In this document: positions 35,614 to 43,542 of the stretch, one piece after another
Numbering within the stretch: position 1 is the first letter of the stretch
Layout: each line of letters opens with the position of its first letter
DNA from: an uncultured Rhodospirillales bacterium
Lineage (GTDB): Bacteria > Pseudomonadota > Alphaproteobacteria > CACIAM-22H2
NCBI GenBank assembly: GCA_937926175.1
Contig: CALANV010000010.1
Location: 1 to 64,000, forward strand
Length of the DNA stretch: 64,000 bases
Direction: 5' to 3'
Position numbers and translations under genes: made by a program
The notes under the pieces: generated by a model
Seen by the model: only the letters and a program-made list of their open reading frames with translations
Databases searched by the model: none
Told to the model about the DNA's origin: nothing

Positions 35614-36651
35614 TCAATTCTGCGGCAGCTGCTGAAGATCGTACCAGCGGCCGACGCGGGTGACGTAGGCCGTGAGGGACTCGTAGGCCTCCTTGAAGAG
35701 CGGGTCCTTTTCGGCTTCCTCCTTCATCACCTGCTGCGCCTCCTTCTTCAGCGCCGCCAGGACCTCATCCGGGAAGCGGACGATCTTTACGCCTGCCTGT
35801 TCGATCTTTTCGATCGCGGCGACCTGGGCGTTGACCTGATCGTACATGTTGTACGTGATGTTGGCATGGCAGGCTTCGGTCATGATCCGCTGATGCTTCG
35901 GCGTCAGGGACTTCCACACGTCCATATTGATGATGATCGAGTCCCAGCTCGCCGGCTGGTGCCAGCCGGGGAAGTAGTAGAACTTGGCGATCTTCTGCAG
36001 GCCGAAGCCGATGTCGAGCTGCGGCGCGGAGAATTCGACCGCTTCGATGCGTCCGCGTTCCAGCGACACGAAGATCTCGCCGGCCGGGATCAGCTGCGTA
36101 TTCGCGCCGAGACGCGCCATCGTCTTGGCGCCGAGGCCCGCGATTCGCATGTTGAGCCCCTTGAGATCGTCAACCGACTTGATCTCCTTGTTGAACCAGC
36201 CGCCGGCCTCCGCGACGACGAGATGGCACGGGAGGACCTTCACGTTGTGCGGATCGTAGGCCTTCTGGATGATCTCGATGCCGCCGCCTTGGAACATCCA
36301 GCCGAGGAACAGCTCGGGCGTCGGTCCGAAGGGCATCGAGCCGACCAGGTTCGCCACCGGAATGCGGTCGGCCCAATAGCCGATCCAGTCGAAGCCCATC
36401 GGGATGGCGCCGCTGCTGACCGCGCCGAAGACTTCGAAGGGCGGGACCAGCTCGCCGGCGCCGTGGACCTTGATCTTGATCTCGTTGTTGGTCATCAGCG
36501 CGACGCGCTCGGCCCACCTGACCGGGCTCTGCCCGATCGAGGGCACCTGCAGACCGAACACGCTCTGCAGGTCGTACTCCTTGGCCGACGCAAACGACAT
36601 CGACGCGATGCCGACTGCGGCCGCCATGGCCGCAAGTAGGAACTTTCTCAT
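35614..36651 (-). CDS. dctP: TRAP substrate-binding protein (DctP family)
   Basis: A 345-residue periplasmic solute-binding protein. The signal peptide is MRKFLLAAMAAAVGIASMSFASA; the mature part begins KEYDLQSVFGLQVPSIGQSP. Typical DctP-type stretches are SSGAIPMGFDWIGYWADRIP, NMRIAGLGAKTMARLGANTQLIPAGEIFVSLERGRIEAVEFS and the Arg of NMRIAG that usually binds the ligand carboxylate. GAGGAAAC precedes the ATG. A 236-base gap separates it from the divergent SDR gene. The ligand is unknown; a carboxylic acid is likely from the family. Confidence 0.9.
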   Translation of the reverse strand: MRKFLLAAMAAAVGIASMSFASAKEYDLQSVFGLQVPSIGQSPVRWAERVALMTNNEIKIKVHGAGELVPPFEVFGAVSSGAIPMGFDWIGYWADRIPVANLVGSMPFGPTPELFLGWMFQGGGIEIIQKAYDPHNVKVLPCHLVVAEAGGWFNKEIKSVDDLKGLNMRIAGLGAKTMARLGANTQLIPAGEIFVSLERGRIEAVEFSAPQLDIGFGLQKIAKFYYFPGWHQPASWDSIIINMDVWKSLTPKHQRIMTEACHANITYNMYDQVNAQVAAIEKIEQAGVKIVRFPDEVLAALKKEAQQVMKEEAEKDPLFKEAYESLTAYVTRVGRWYDLQQLPQN

Positions 36652-36687
36652 CGTTTCCTCCCGACTCGTCATTCGCTCCCGTGTCAC

Positions 36688-36710
36688 CGGGCAGTCGGTT
36701 TGACTGCCCG
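36688..36710 (-). promoter_or_regulatory. Hairpin in the dctP leader
   Basis: CGGGCAGTC (36688-36696) and GACTGCCCG (36702-36710) form a perfect 9-bp stem with a 5-base loop, about 37 bases before the dctP start on the minus strand. It is a candidate leader structure. Confidence 0.5.
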
Positions 36711-36831
36711 AAGGGCAACGACGGCCGTGCCGAACGTTGCCGAGGCCAGCGCCGCAGCCCGCCTGGCGGAAGACCTCGAGATTGCGTTTCGCCGGTCTGC
36801 CGGCAGAGGGAGCATTGCAATTAAGCCGTTC

Positions 36832-36878
36832 CGACTATATGAAATAACGAAATCATTCGCAATATACGAATTTCAGAG
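36832..36878. promoter_or_regulatory. AT-rich operator candidate between dctP and the SDR gene
   Basis: Just before the SDR ribosome site, an AT-rich stretch holds TGAAAT...ATTTCA over 36 bases and, inside, ATTCG-N7-CGAAT. It lies in the divergent gap of a cassette that ends in an IclR-family gene, and such regulators bind AT-rich palindromes. Assignment to that regulator is inference. Confidence 0.4.
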
Positions 36879-36887
36879 GAGCGCGTG

Positions 36888-37643
36888 ATGGGCAAGCTGC
36901 TGGGTGCTGACGTGGCGGTCGTGACCGGCGCCGCGCAGGGGAACGGTCGGGCGATTGCGATGGGGCTTGCCCAGCACGGCGCCAAGGTGGCGCTCGGCGA
37001 CATCAATGGCGACGGCGCCGAGGCCGTGGCCGCGGAAATCCAGCACGCTGGCGGCACGGCATTCGCGATGTCCGTCGATGTCTGCGACCTCGACCAGTGC
37101 CTGCGCTTTGCCGGCGAAACCGAGGCACGCCTCGGCGCCATCTCGATCCTGGTCAACAATGCCGGGATCATCCGCCGCGTTCCTTTTGACGACGACGGTT
37201 ACGACCGGGATTGGGACGATACGTTTCGCGTCAATGTCACCGGCATGAAGAACATGACGCGCGCGGCCCTGCCGCAGCTGCGGCGTACCAAAGGGCGCAT
37301 CGTCAATCTCGGCTCGATCATGTCCTTCGTCGCCGGTCCGCGGACGAGCAGTTATGCCGCAAGCAAAGGCGCCGTGGGGCAGTTCACGCGAGCACTGGCC
37401 GCGGAGCTGGCGGCGGACGGAATCCGCGTCAATGCCATCGCCCCCGGCGTGATCGCGACCCCGATGACCGAGGTCACCCGGGCCGATGCGGCGACGTTGG
37501 CGCGCTTCATGGCGCATACGCCGCTCGGCCGCGTCGGCGAGCCCGAGGAACTGGTCGGACCCGTCGTTTTCCTGGCCTCGTCGATGTCGAGCTACGTCAC
37601 CGGTGCGGTTCTGCCGGTCGATGGCGGCTATCTCGCCGTGTGA
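36888..37643 (+). CDS. Short-chain dehydrogenase/reductase
   Basis: A 251-residue classical SDR, NAD(P)-dependent oxidoreductase acting on a hydroxyl or keto group. The cofactor loop is VTGAAQGNGRAIA (TGxxxGxG), followed by NNAG (ILVNNAGIIRR), and the catalytic Tyr-Lys pair in SSYAASKGAVGQF. The C-terminus has the usual VNAIAPGVIATPM. ATG 36888 follows AGAGGAG. It is divergent from dctP and precedes an FAD dehydrogenase, so it probably oxidises or reduces the imported compound. Confidence 0.92.
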   Translation: MGKLLGADVAVVTGAAQGNGRAIAMGLAQHGAKVALGDINGDGAEAVAAEIQHAGGTAFAMSVDVCDLDQCLRFAGETEARLGAISILVNNAGIIRRVPFDDDGYDRDWDDTFRVNVTGMKNMTRAALPQLRRTKGRIVNLGSIMSFVAGPRTSSYAASKGAVGQFTRALAAELAADGIRVNAIAPGVIATPMTEVTRADAATLARFMAHTPLGRVGEPEELVGPVVFLASSMSSYVTGAVLPVDGGYLAV

Positions 37644-37709
37644 AGTCCTTGTGCCGAATGCTTCTGCCGGGAACCGCCGGCATCGGTGCTTCAGATCAGA
37701 GGTTCAAAG

Positions 37710-39449
37710 ATGAATTCCATTACGTCGCATGACTGCGACCTGCTCGTGATCGGTTCGGGGGCCGGCGGCATGTCGGCCGCAGTGACGGCGCGCCTGCACG
37801 GCCTCGACGTGCTGGTCGTGGAGAAGGAACCGGTCTATGGCGGCACCACCGCCCGCTCGGGCGGATGGCTCTGGATTCCCGGCAACCCGCATGCGAAGCG
37901 CGAGGGCATTGCCGACAGCGCGGAGGCGGCACGGACCTATCTTCAGCACGAGGCCGGCAACCATTTCGACGCGGAGAGAGTCGACGCCTTCCTCGAGAAC
38001 GGTCCCCGGATGGTCGAGTTCTTCGAGCGTAACACGGCGGTCAAGTTCGTGCTCGGCCCGCAATTCTCCGACTATCACCCTGATGCGCCCGGCGGCCTGC
38101 CGGGTGGACGCTCGATCTGCGCCGAACCCTTCGACGGGCGCGAACTCGGCGACGCGATCGCCAACCTCCGGCCGCCGCTGCGCGAGATCACCTTCGTCGG
38201 TATGATGATCGGCTCGGGCAAGGAACTGCTGCACTTCTTCAACGTGACACGCTCGATCGTGTCGGCCGGCTATGTCGCGTGCCTGCTGCTCAGATATTGC
38301 TGCGACCTGCTGCTCCACGGCCGCGCGATGCGACTGACCAACGGCAACGCGCTGGCGGCACGTCTTGCGAAGTCAGCCTTCGATCTCGGCATACCGATCT
38401 GGCTGTCCTCGCCGGCGCGCGAGCTGCTGCGCGAGGGCGATGCCGTCGTCGGCGCGCTGGTGGAGACGAAGAATGGACCGGTTCGCGTCCGCGCAAGGCG
38501 CGGCGTCGTGCTGGCGGCGGGCGGCTTCCCGCACGACATCGTGCGGCGCAAGGCGCTATTCCCGCACGCGCCGACCGGTGCCGAGCATTGGTCGCCGGCC
38601 CCCGAGGGCAATACAGGTGACGGCCTGCGTCTGGGTGAGAGCGCAGGCGGCGTCATCGCCGCGGAGCTACCGAACGCCGCCGCCTGGGTGCCCGTTTCGC
38701 GCGTGCCCCACGCCGACGGCACCACGGGCGTGTTCCCGCACTTCATCGACCGCGCCAAACCCGGGGTGATCGCGACGACCCGGGCCGGCGTACGTTTCGT
38801 CAACGAGGCGAACTCGTACCATGATTTCTGCCAGGCGCTGGTGAAAGCCAGCAGGGGACTGTCCGGCGAGATCTGCGCCTTCCTGATCTGCGATCATCCG
38901 ACCATCCGCCGCTACGGACTGGGCTTCGTGAAGCCTTTCCCGGTGCCGCTCACGCATCACCTGCGTTCGGGCTATCTCGTGCGCGGCCGGACCATCGCGG
39001 GACTGGCGCGGAAGGCGGGGATCGACCCGGACGCTCTCGAACGCACGGTCGCCGAGTACAACCGGCACGCCAAGGAAGGCCAGGACCCGCAGTTCGGCAA
39101 GGGCAGCACCGCGTACAACCGCTATCTCGGCGATCCCGCCGTCACGCCGAATCCCTGTGTCGCACCGATCGTGCGGGGTCCGTTCTACGCGCTGAAGGTG
39201 GTGATCGGCGACCTCGGTACCTTCGCCGGCCTCAAGACCGACCGGCATGCCCGCGTGCTCGACGCGAACGGGCGGCCGATTCCCGGGCTCTATGCGGCCG
39301 GCAATGACATGGCGAGCATCATGGGCGGCAATTATCCGGGCGGCGGCATCACCCTCGGTCCCGCCATGACCTTCGGCTACATCGCCGGCCGACACGCGGC
39401 CGGCGCGTCGACACCATCTGCCGATTCGTCGGAGCGTCAGTCCGGCTGA
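37710..39449 (+). CDS. FAD-dependent dehydrogenase (KSTD/fumarate-reductase type)
   Basis: A 579-residue flavoprotein of the FAD_binding_2 family. The dinucleotide motif is VIGSGAGGMSAAV, followed by EKEPVYGGTTARSGGWLWIPGNP, and near the C-terminus GLYAAGNDMASIMGGNYPGGGITLGPA, both typical of ketosteroid dehydrogenase-like and fumarate reductase-like enzymes. It probably introduces or removes a C=C bond next to a carbonyl. It follows the SDR gene by 66 bases, with AGAGG before ATG 37710. Its stop overlaps the end of the convergent IclR gene by 13 bases. Substrate unknown. Confidence 0.88.
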   Translation: MNSITSHDCDLLVIGSGAGGMSAAVTARLHGLDVLVVEKEPVYGGTTARSGGWLWIPGNPHAKREGIADSAEAARTYLQHEAGNHFDAERVDAFLENGPRMVEFFERNTAVKFVLGPQFSDYHPDAPGGLPGGRSICAEPFDGRELGDAIANLRPPLREITFVGMMIGSGKELLHFFNVTRSIVSAGYVACLLLRYCCDLLLHGRAMRLTNGNALAARLAKSAFDLGIPIWLSSPARELLREGDAVVGALVETKNGPVRVRARRGVVLAAGGFPHDIVRRKALFPHAPTGAEHWSPAPEGNTGDGLRLGESAGGVIAAELPNAAAWVPVSRVPHADGTTGVFPHFIDRAKPGVIATTRAGVRFVNEANSYHDFCQALVKASRGLSGEICAFLICDHPTIRRYGLGFVKPFPVPLTHHLRSGYLVRGRTIAGLARKAGIDPDALERTVAEYNRHAKEGQDPQFGKGSTAYNRYLGDPAVTPNPCVAPIVRGPFYALKVVIGDLGTFAGLKTDRHARVLDANGRPIPGLYAAGNDMASIMGGNYPGGGITLGPAMTFGYIAGRHAAGASTPSADSSERQSG

Positions 39450-40285
39450 TATCCGAGCTCGGTCGACAATCGGCGCGTGAACGCCCGCAGCGCCGCCGCA
39501 TGTGGGCCCGACAGGTCGCAATCCACCTTGCCGGTCGGGCCGATGACGGTTATGGCGAGCTGCAGTTGGCCGGTGTGATTGAAGACCGGCGCGCTCAGCG
39601 CGCTGATGCCGGGCACGGGCCGGTCGATGGTCGTCGCAAGGCCTTGCCGGCGTACGGTCTCGATCGTGGCCAGCAACTCGTCCATCGCCATTTCTGCCGT
39701 TCCGCGCCAGCCCTTCTGGGCGGTGCGCAGCTCGGCCTGCACCACCGGCTCCACCAGCTTCCAGGGCATGTAGGCGGCGAAGACTTTGCCCGTCGCCGTA
39801 CCGGTCACGGTGAACACGCCACCGGGCCGCACGTTCGCGTGGATCTGATTGGACGATTCCTGGACGTGAATGATCGTCGGGCCATGCGTACCCCACACCG
39901 TGATCGCGACCATCAACTCCAGTTCTTCGGTGAACTGCACGACCGCCTCGGCGGCCAGCCGATAGGGATCGGTGTTGCGCAGTCGCGCGAGCCCGAGATG
40001 CAGGGCAAACGGGCCGAGACGATATCGCCCTGAGACGGGATCCTGCTCGACGAGCTGTATCTTCCGGAAGCTGACGAGATAGGCGTGCGCCTGTCCCGGC
40101 GTCAGCCCGGCGGCCTGGGCAAGATCGCGGAGCATCTTCGGTTGCGCGGCCTTGGCCAGCGTCGCGAGCAGCCGTCCGCCGATCTCGACGGATTGTACCC
40201 CGCGCCCCGAAATCCTTGATGGGGACGCCCCGGTATCCTCCGTCGACAGCGGCGTAAGCAGACTCACATTACGCGAATCGGACAT
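39437..40285 (-). CDS. IclR-family transcriptional regulator
   Basis: A 282-residue regulator. After a Ser/Thr-rich N-terminus, the winged helix-turn-helix (about 30-90) reads SVEIGGRLLATLAKAAQPKMLRDLAQAAGL with TPGQAHAYLVSFRKIQLVEQD. The effector domain follows (about 110-275, with VRPGGVFTVTGTATGKVFAAYMP and DRPVPGISALSAPVFNHTG). It sits convergent with the FAD dehydrogenase and most likely controls the TRAP-SDR-FAD genes in response to the imported acid. A direct target is not shown by the sequence alone. Confidence 0.92.
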   Translation of the reverse strand: MSDSRNVSLLTPLSTEDTGASPSRISGRGVQSVEIGGRLLATLAKAAQPKMLRDLAQAAGLTPGQAHAYLVSFRKIQLVEQDPVSGRYRLGPFALHLGLARLRNTDPYRLAAEAVVQFTEELELMVAITVWGTHGPTIIHVQESSNQIHANVRPGGVFTVTGTATGKVFAAYMPWKLVEPVVQAELRTAQKGWRGTAEMAMDELLATIETVRRQGLATTIDRPVPGISALSAPVFNHTGQLQLAITVIGPTGKVDCDLSGPHAAALRAFTRRLSTELGYQPD

Positions 40286-40609
40286 CGGCTCATCCCATTA
40301 AAGCCCAGGGCAGATGATCGCTTCGCGGCCTCGATGGCCGCAGTATATCCGAGAGGCTGCGACGCACGACAGAAGCTGTGCCGCCCCGGGGTAGCGGTGC
40401 CATGGCGATGACAGTGGCCGCAAGCCGGCGAAACTGCAACCATCCCACCAGTTATTGCAAATAAGAACCGTTCTCAATATAACTTGAACCCGCGCGACCG
40501 CTCGATCGAGCCTCGGCCGCCTCGTGAGCGGCCGTGGGGAACGGGCTTCGCGTCCTTCGGCTCGTTTGCGATCTCGGTGAAAGGGCAGACCGTGTCGGGC
40601 AGAAACTTC
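40286..40609. other. Gap between the IclR gene and the TonB operon
   Basis: About 320 bases. The main feature is the Fur-box-like palindrome at 40455-40482. An in-frame opening from 40484 into the next gene gives a poorly conserved Arg/Pro-rich N-terminus, so I start that gene later. Confidence 0.5.
40455..40482. promoter_or_regulatory. Fur-box-like palindrome
   Basis: TTGCAAATAAGAACCGTTC continues into TCAATATAA. Core AAGAACCGTTCTC (40463-40475) is a near-perfect inverted repeat that resembles Fur or Fur-like iron boxes in proteobacteria. It lies about 130 bases before the first gene of the ExbB-ExbD-TonB run, so iron control of that operon is likely. No binding data are available here. Confidence 0.55.
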
Positions 40610-41080
40610 ATGCATTTCATCGGGTCCGCGCGCTTGCGGCCATCGTGGTTCCAGGCGTTTGGAGTGTTGCGCCTGCTTGCGGTCTGCGCTGCGATGCTGA
40701 TGGGTGCGCCGATACTGGTCATGGCCGAACCGTCGCCGCTTCGGGTTGAGCTCAACAAGCTGGAGCCGCGCGGGGATGGGTGCCGGATCTACATGGTCTT
40801 TGCCAATCCGTCCGAACTTGCGTTCCAGGATTTTCGTCTCGACCTGGTCTTCTTCGGGCGGGACGGCGTGATCGCCAAGCGCATTGCCGTCGATGCTGCA
40901 CCGCTACGCGCCGCGAAGACGATCGTGAAGCTGTTCGACGTCGCGAGCCTGCCTTGCGCGGATATCGGCAGCGTGCTGATCAACGATGTCTTGTCCTGCC
41001 GCAATGGCGAGGCGGAGATGCCCAATTGCATCGGCCGCATCGCGACGGCGTCGCGTGTCGAGGCGGAGCTCCTGAAATAG
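40610..41080 (+). CDS. Exported four-cysteine protein of unknown function
   Basis: A 156-residue protein not recognised by family. A long N-terminal signal segment (FGVLRLLAVCAAMLMGAPILVMAE) is followed by a beta-rich domain with VELNKLEPRGDGCRIYMVFANPSEL and LVFFGRDGVIAKRIAVD. Four mature-part cysteines (CRIYM, LPCADI, LSCRNG, PNCIGR) could form two disulfides in the periplasm. It directly precedes exbB, separated by 83 bases on the same strand, and follows the Fur-like box. A role in TonB-linked uptake is inference. The start is chosen to give a signal peptide; a longer frame runs back to 40484. Confidence 0.7.
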   Translation: MHFIGSARLRPSWFQAFGVLRLLAVCAAMLMGAPILVMAEPSPLRVELNKLEPRGDGCRIYMVFANPSELAFQDFRLDLVFFGRDGVIAKRIAVDAAPLRAAKTIVKLFDVASLPCADIGSVLINDVLSCRNGEAEMPNCIGRIATASRVEAELLK

Positions 41081-41163
41081 CCGGCCGATAGCCCGCCGGC
41101 GGCAATCATTTGCGCTGTGAGGGGGCGTATCGCCGACGCCCGGTACCAGACTTCGAGGTGAAC

Positions 41164-41898
41164 ATGGATCCCGCTCAACCCGTTTCTCCGGCCCCCAATG
41201 TCGCGCACGACTTCAGTGCCCTGGGGCTGTTCCTCCAGGCGGACATCGTCGTGCAGGGCGTGATGATCCTGCTGCTCGCGGCCTCGGTCTGGTGCTGGAC
41301 GATCATCGTCGCCAAGGTGCTCCGGCTGCGCGCGCTGGCGCGCGATATCGATGCGACCGAATTGCTTCTGCAGCGCCCCGACGGTCTCAAACACATCGAA
41401 GAGCGGGCGTGCGATGCATCGGGCCCGAGCGCCGTCGTGCTCGCGACCGGACTTGTCGAATGGCGGGATGGCGGCATCGGGCCGGGCGATGCGCCGGAGA
41501 GCCGCGGCGAGATGCGTGACCGGATCGAACGGGCGATGCGCACTGCGCTCGGTCGCGAGATGCGTCGTCTGGAGACGCATCTGCCGTTCCTGGCGACGAC
41601 CGGCTCCGCCGCGCCGTTTATCGGCCTGTTCGGCACGGTATGGGGCATCATGAACAGCTTTACGTCGATCGCGCAGTCGAACGACACCAGCCTTGCCGTC
41701 GTCGCACCCGGCATCGCCGAGGCGTTGTTCGCGACGGCACTCGGACTGATCGCGGCAATTCCCGCCGTCATCGCGTACAACAAGCTGACGACGGCGCTCG
41801 GCCGCTATGCCGCGCGGATGCAGGCCCTGATCAGCGACACCGGCGGCAGACTCGCCCGGCGGCCGGCGCCGGCACGGCTCACGTCCGCCGCGGAGTAG
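41164..41898 (+). CDS. exbB: ExbB/TolQ-family proton channel protein
   Basis: A 244-residue MotA/TolQ/ExbB-type protein. It has three transmembrane segments: ADIVVQGVMILLLAASVWCW, THLPFLATTGSAAPFIGLFG and IAEALFATALGLIAAIPAV. The family stretch TTGSAAPFIGLFGTVWGIMNSF is present. With ExbD it uses the proton gradient to energise TonB. ATG 41164 follows GAGGTG. The TonB gene downstream favours ExbB over TolQ. Confidence 0.9.
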   Translation: MDPAQPVSPAPNVAHDFSALGLFLQADIVVQGVMILLLAASVWCWTIIVAKVLRLRALARDIDATELLLQRPDGLKHIEERACDASGPSAVVLATGLVEWRDGGIGPGDAPESRGEMRDRIERAMRTALGREMRRLETHLPFLATTGSAAPFIGLFGTVWGIMNSFTSIAQSNDTSLAVVAPGIAEALFATALGLIAAIPAVIAYNKLTTALGRYAARMQALISDTGGRLARRPAPARLTSAAE

Positions 41899-41903
41899 AC
41901 GCC

Positions 41904-42350
41904 ATGGCGCTCGTGCCAATCGAACAGGGGTCGGGGGACGGCGATACGCTCGGCTGGCGGCCGATGAGCGAGATCAACGTCACGCCCATGGTGGACGTGA
42001 TGCTGGTGCTCCTCGTCATCTTCATGGTCGCCGCTCCGCTGATGACGGTGGGCGTGCCCGTCGAGTTGCCGAAGACGCAGGCTGCCAAGGTCAGCCAGCC
42101 GAAGCGTCCGATCATCGTCACGGTCGATCGGACCGGGCGCACATTCCTTCATGATGAGGAGGTCGATCCGGCGAACCTGCGCGGACGGCTCGACGCGCTA
42201 CGCGCGAGCGACAACGATCAGGTCATCTATGTGCGGGGCGATCAGGCCGCCGCCTATGGGCGCGTGCTCGAGGTGATGGGTCTCATCAATGCTGCCGGCT
42301 TTTCCAAGGTATCGCTGATCTCGCGCGCGCCAGACGGGGCACAGCCTTGA
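41904..42350 (+). CDS. exbD: ExbD/TolR-family protein
   Basis: A 148-residue protein with one N-terminal transmembrane helix (VDVMLVLLVIFMVAAPLMTVGV) that carries the functional Asp of ExbD/TolR in TPMVDVMLVLL. The periplasmic domain follows (LPKTQAAK, VTVDRTGRTFLHDEEVD). It follows exbB by 5 bases and overlaps tonB's alternative TTG start, completing an energising module. Confidence 0.9.
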   Translation: MALVPIEQGSGDGDTLGWRPMSEINVTPMVDVMLVLLVIFMVAAPLMTVGVPVELPKTQAAKVSQPKRPIIVTVDRTGRTFLHDEEVDPANLRGRLDALRASDNDQVIYVRGDQAAAYGRVLEVMGLINAAGFSKVSLISRAPDGAQP

Positions 42351-42355
42351 GGGAG

Positions 42356-43213
42356 ATGCGCGGTGCGTTCGCGCTGTCCGTCCTGGGACATGGCGCGGTT
42401 CTGGCAGTACTTGTCCTCGACTTTCTCGGTGCCGATCCGCCAGCAACGGCGGAGGCGGTCGGCGTCGGTGGCATCGAAGTGTCGTTCGCTGCCGCCGGCA
42501 GCGCGCCAGGGGCGGCGGTAGACACGGTGAAGCCAAGCGAGCAGATCGAAACGGTCGAGGCGGTGGAGACGCCCGTCGAGACTGTCACGCCGGTCAACGA
42601 GGTTGCGGCGGCCGTGCCGCCGGAAGAGGTGAAACCAGTGGAGGAGCCGATCCCGGCAGCCGAGGCGGCGACGGAAGTCGTTCGCGCCGAGCCTATGCCG
42701 CCACCACCCCCCAAGCCGCGCCCGAAGCCGCCGGTCGAGCGCCGAACGGTGGAACCAGAGCAGCCCCCGGCGCAAGTGGCACAAGCGCCCGCCGAGCGGC
42801 ACACACCTGATGTCGAACCGACGTCGGCACCGACGATAGCAGGTGCTGCCGGTCGTTCCGGAACCAGGGATCTGACAGGGCCGGGTGCTGCGGTCTCGAC
42901 CGCCGCGGGTGGTGGCATACCCGGTCCGACGCCGAGCTATCTTGCCGAGCTTCGCGCCTGGCTCGAGCGTCATAAGCAGTATCCGCGGCGCGCGCAGCTG
43001 CGACACCAGCAAGGGACGGCACTCTTGCGCTTTACCATGGACCGCAGTGGGCGGGTGCTCTCCTATCGCGTCGAACGGAGTTCGGGCCATTCGGTACTGG
43101 ATGCCGAGGTCGAAGCAATGATCCAGCGGGCCTCGCCGTTGCCGCCGCTGCCCGACGACATTCCCGGCCCGCAGCTTGAGATCGTGGTCCCCGTCAGCTT
43201 CCGCCTGCGCTGA
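42356..43213 (+). CDS. tonB: TonB-family energy transducer
   Basis: A 285-residue protein with an N-terminal transmembrane helix (GAFALSVLGHGAVLAVLVLDF), a long Pro/Glu/Val-rich periplasmic spacer (PPPPPKPRPKPPVERR) and a C-terminal TonB domain with YPRRAQLRHQQGTALLRFTM, DRSGRVLSYRVERSSGHSVLD and a final PVSF strand. Start uncertain: ATG 42356 or TTG 42347, the latter overlapping the exbD stop. It transfers energy to outer-membrane receptors; no TonB-dependent receptor gene lies in the window, so it may serve distant receptors. Confidence 0.9.
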   Translation: MRGAFALSVLGHGAVLAVLVLDFLGADPPATAEAVGVGGIEVSFAAAGSAPGAAVDTVKPSEQIETVEAVETPVETVTPVNEVAAAVPPEEVKPVEEPIPAAEAATEVVRAEPMPPPPPKPRPKPPVERRTVEPEQPPAQVAQAPAERHTPDVEPTSAPTIAGAAGRSGTRDLTGPGAAVSTAAGGGIPGPTPSYLAELRAWLERHKQYPRRAQLRHQQGTALLRFTMDRSGRVLSYRVERSSGHSVLDAEVEAMIQRASPLPPLPDDIPGPQLEIVVPVSFRLR

Positions 43214-43542
43214 TCCGCGCCCGGATGTTCCGAAAATCCGTATTGGCGAATTGACAGGCGTCGCGCTGCGGTCGGACTAGCGCCCTTTGCCGGAAGATCC
43301 AGGGCGCCAGGTGCTGCACGAGAAGCGGCAGGGCTGGAGCCGGTGCGATTCGAGGCTAGCCGCGTCGCGGCACTGATCGCGTCGTTCGTGAATCCGAATG
43401 AAAGCGGCGTCCGGGGATAGAGGCCGACGGAATCGGGACCCTGGAAAAAGCGAAACCTCGCCAGTGCATCCGTGGCGAGGCCTCAACCCGCGCGAGCGGC
43501 CGTAGGCCGTCCCGGCGCGAGGATAACTGTCGGACGAATTGG
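43214..43542. other. Gap between tonB and the M20 peptidase gene
   Basis: About 330 bases. Only the hairpin at 43456-43480 is notable; no gene seen. Confidence 0.5.
43444..43480 (-). terminator. Terminator of the M20 peptidase gene
   Basis: CCTCGCCA (43456-43463) pairs with TGGCGAGG (43473-43480). On the minus strand it is followed by TTTCGCTTTTT. Confidence 0.7.
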
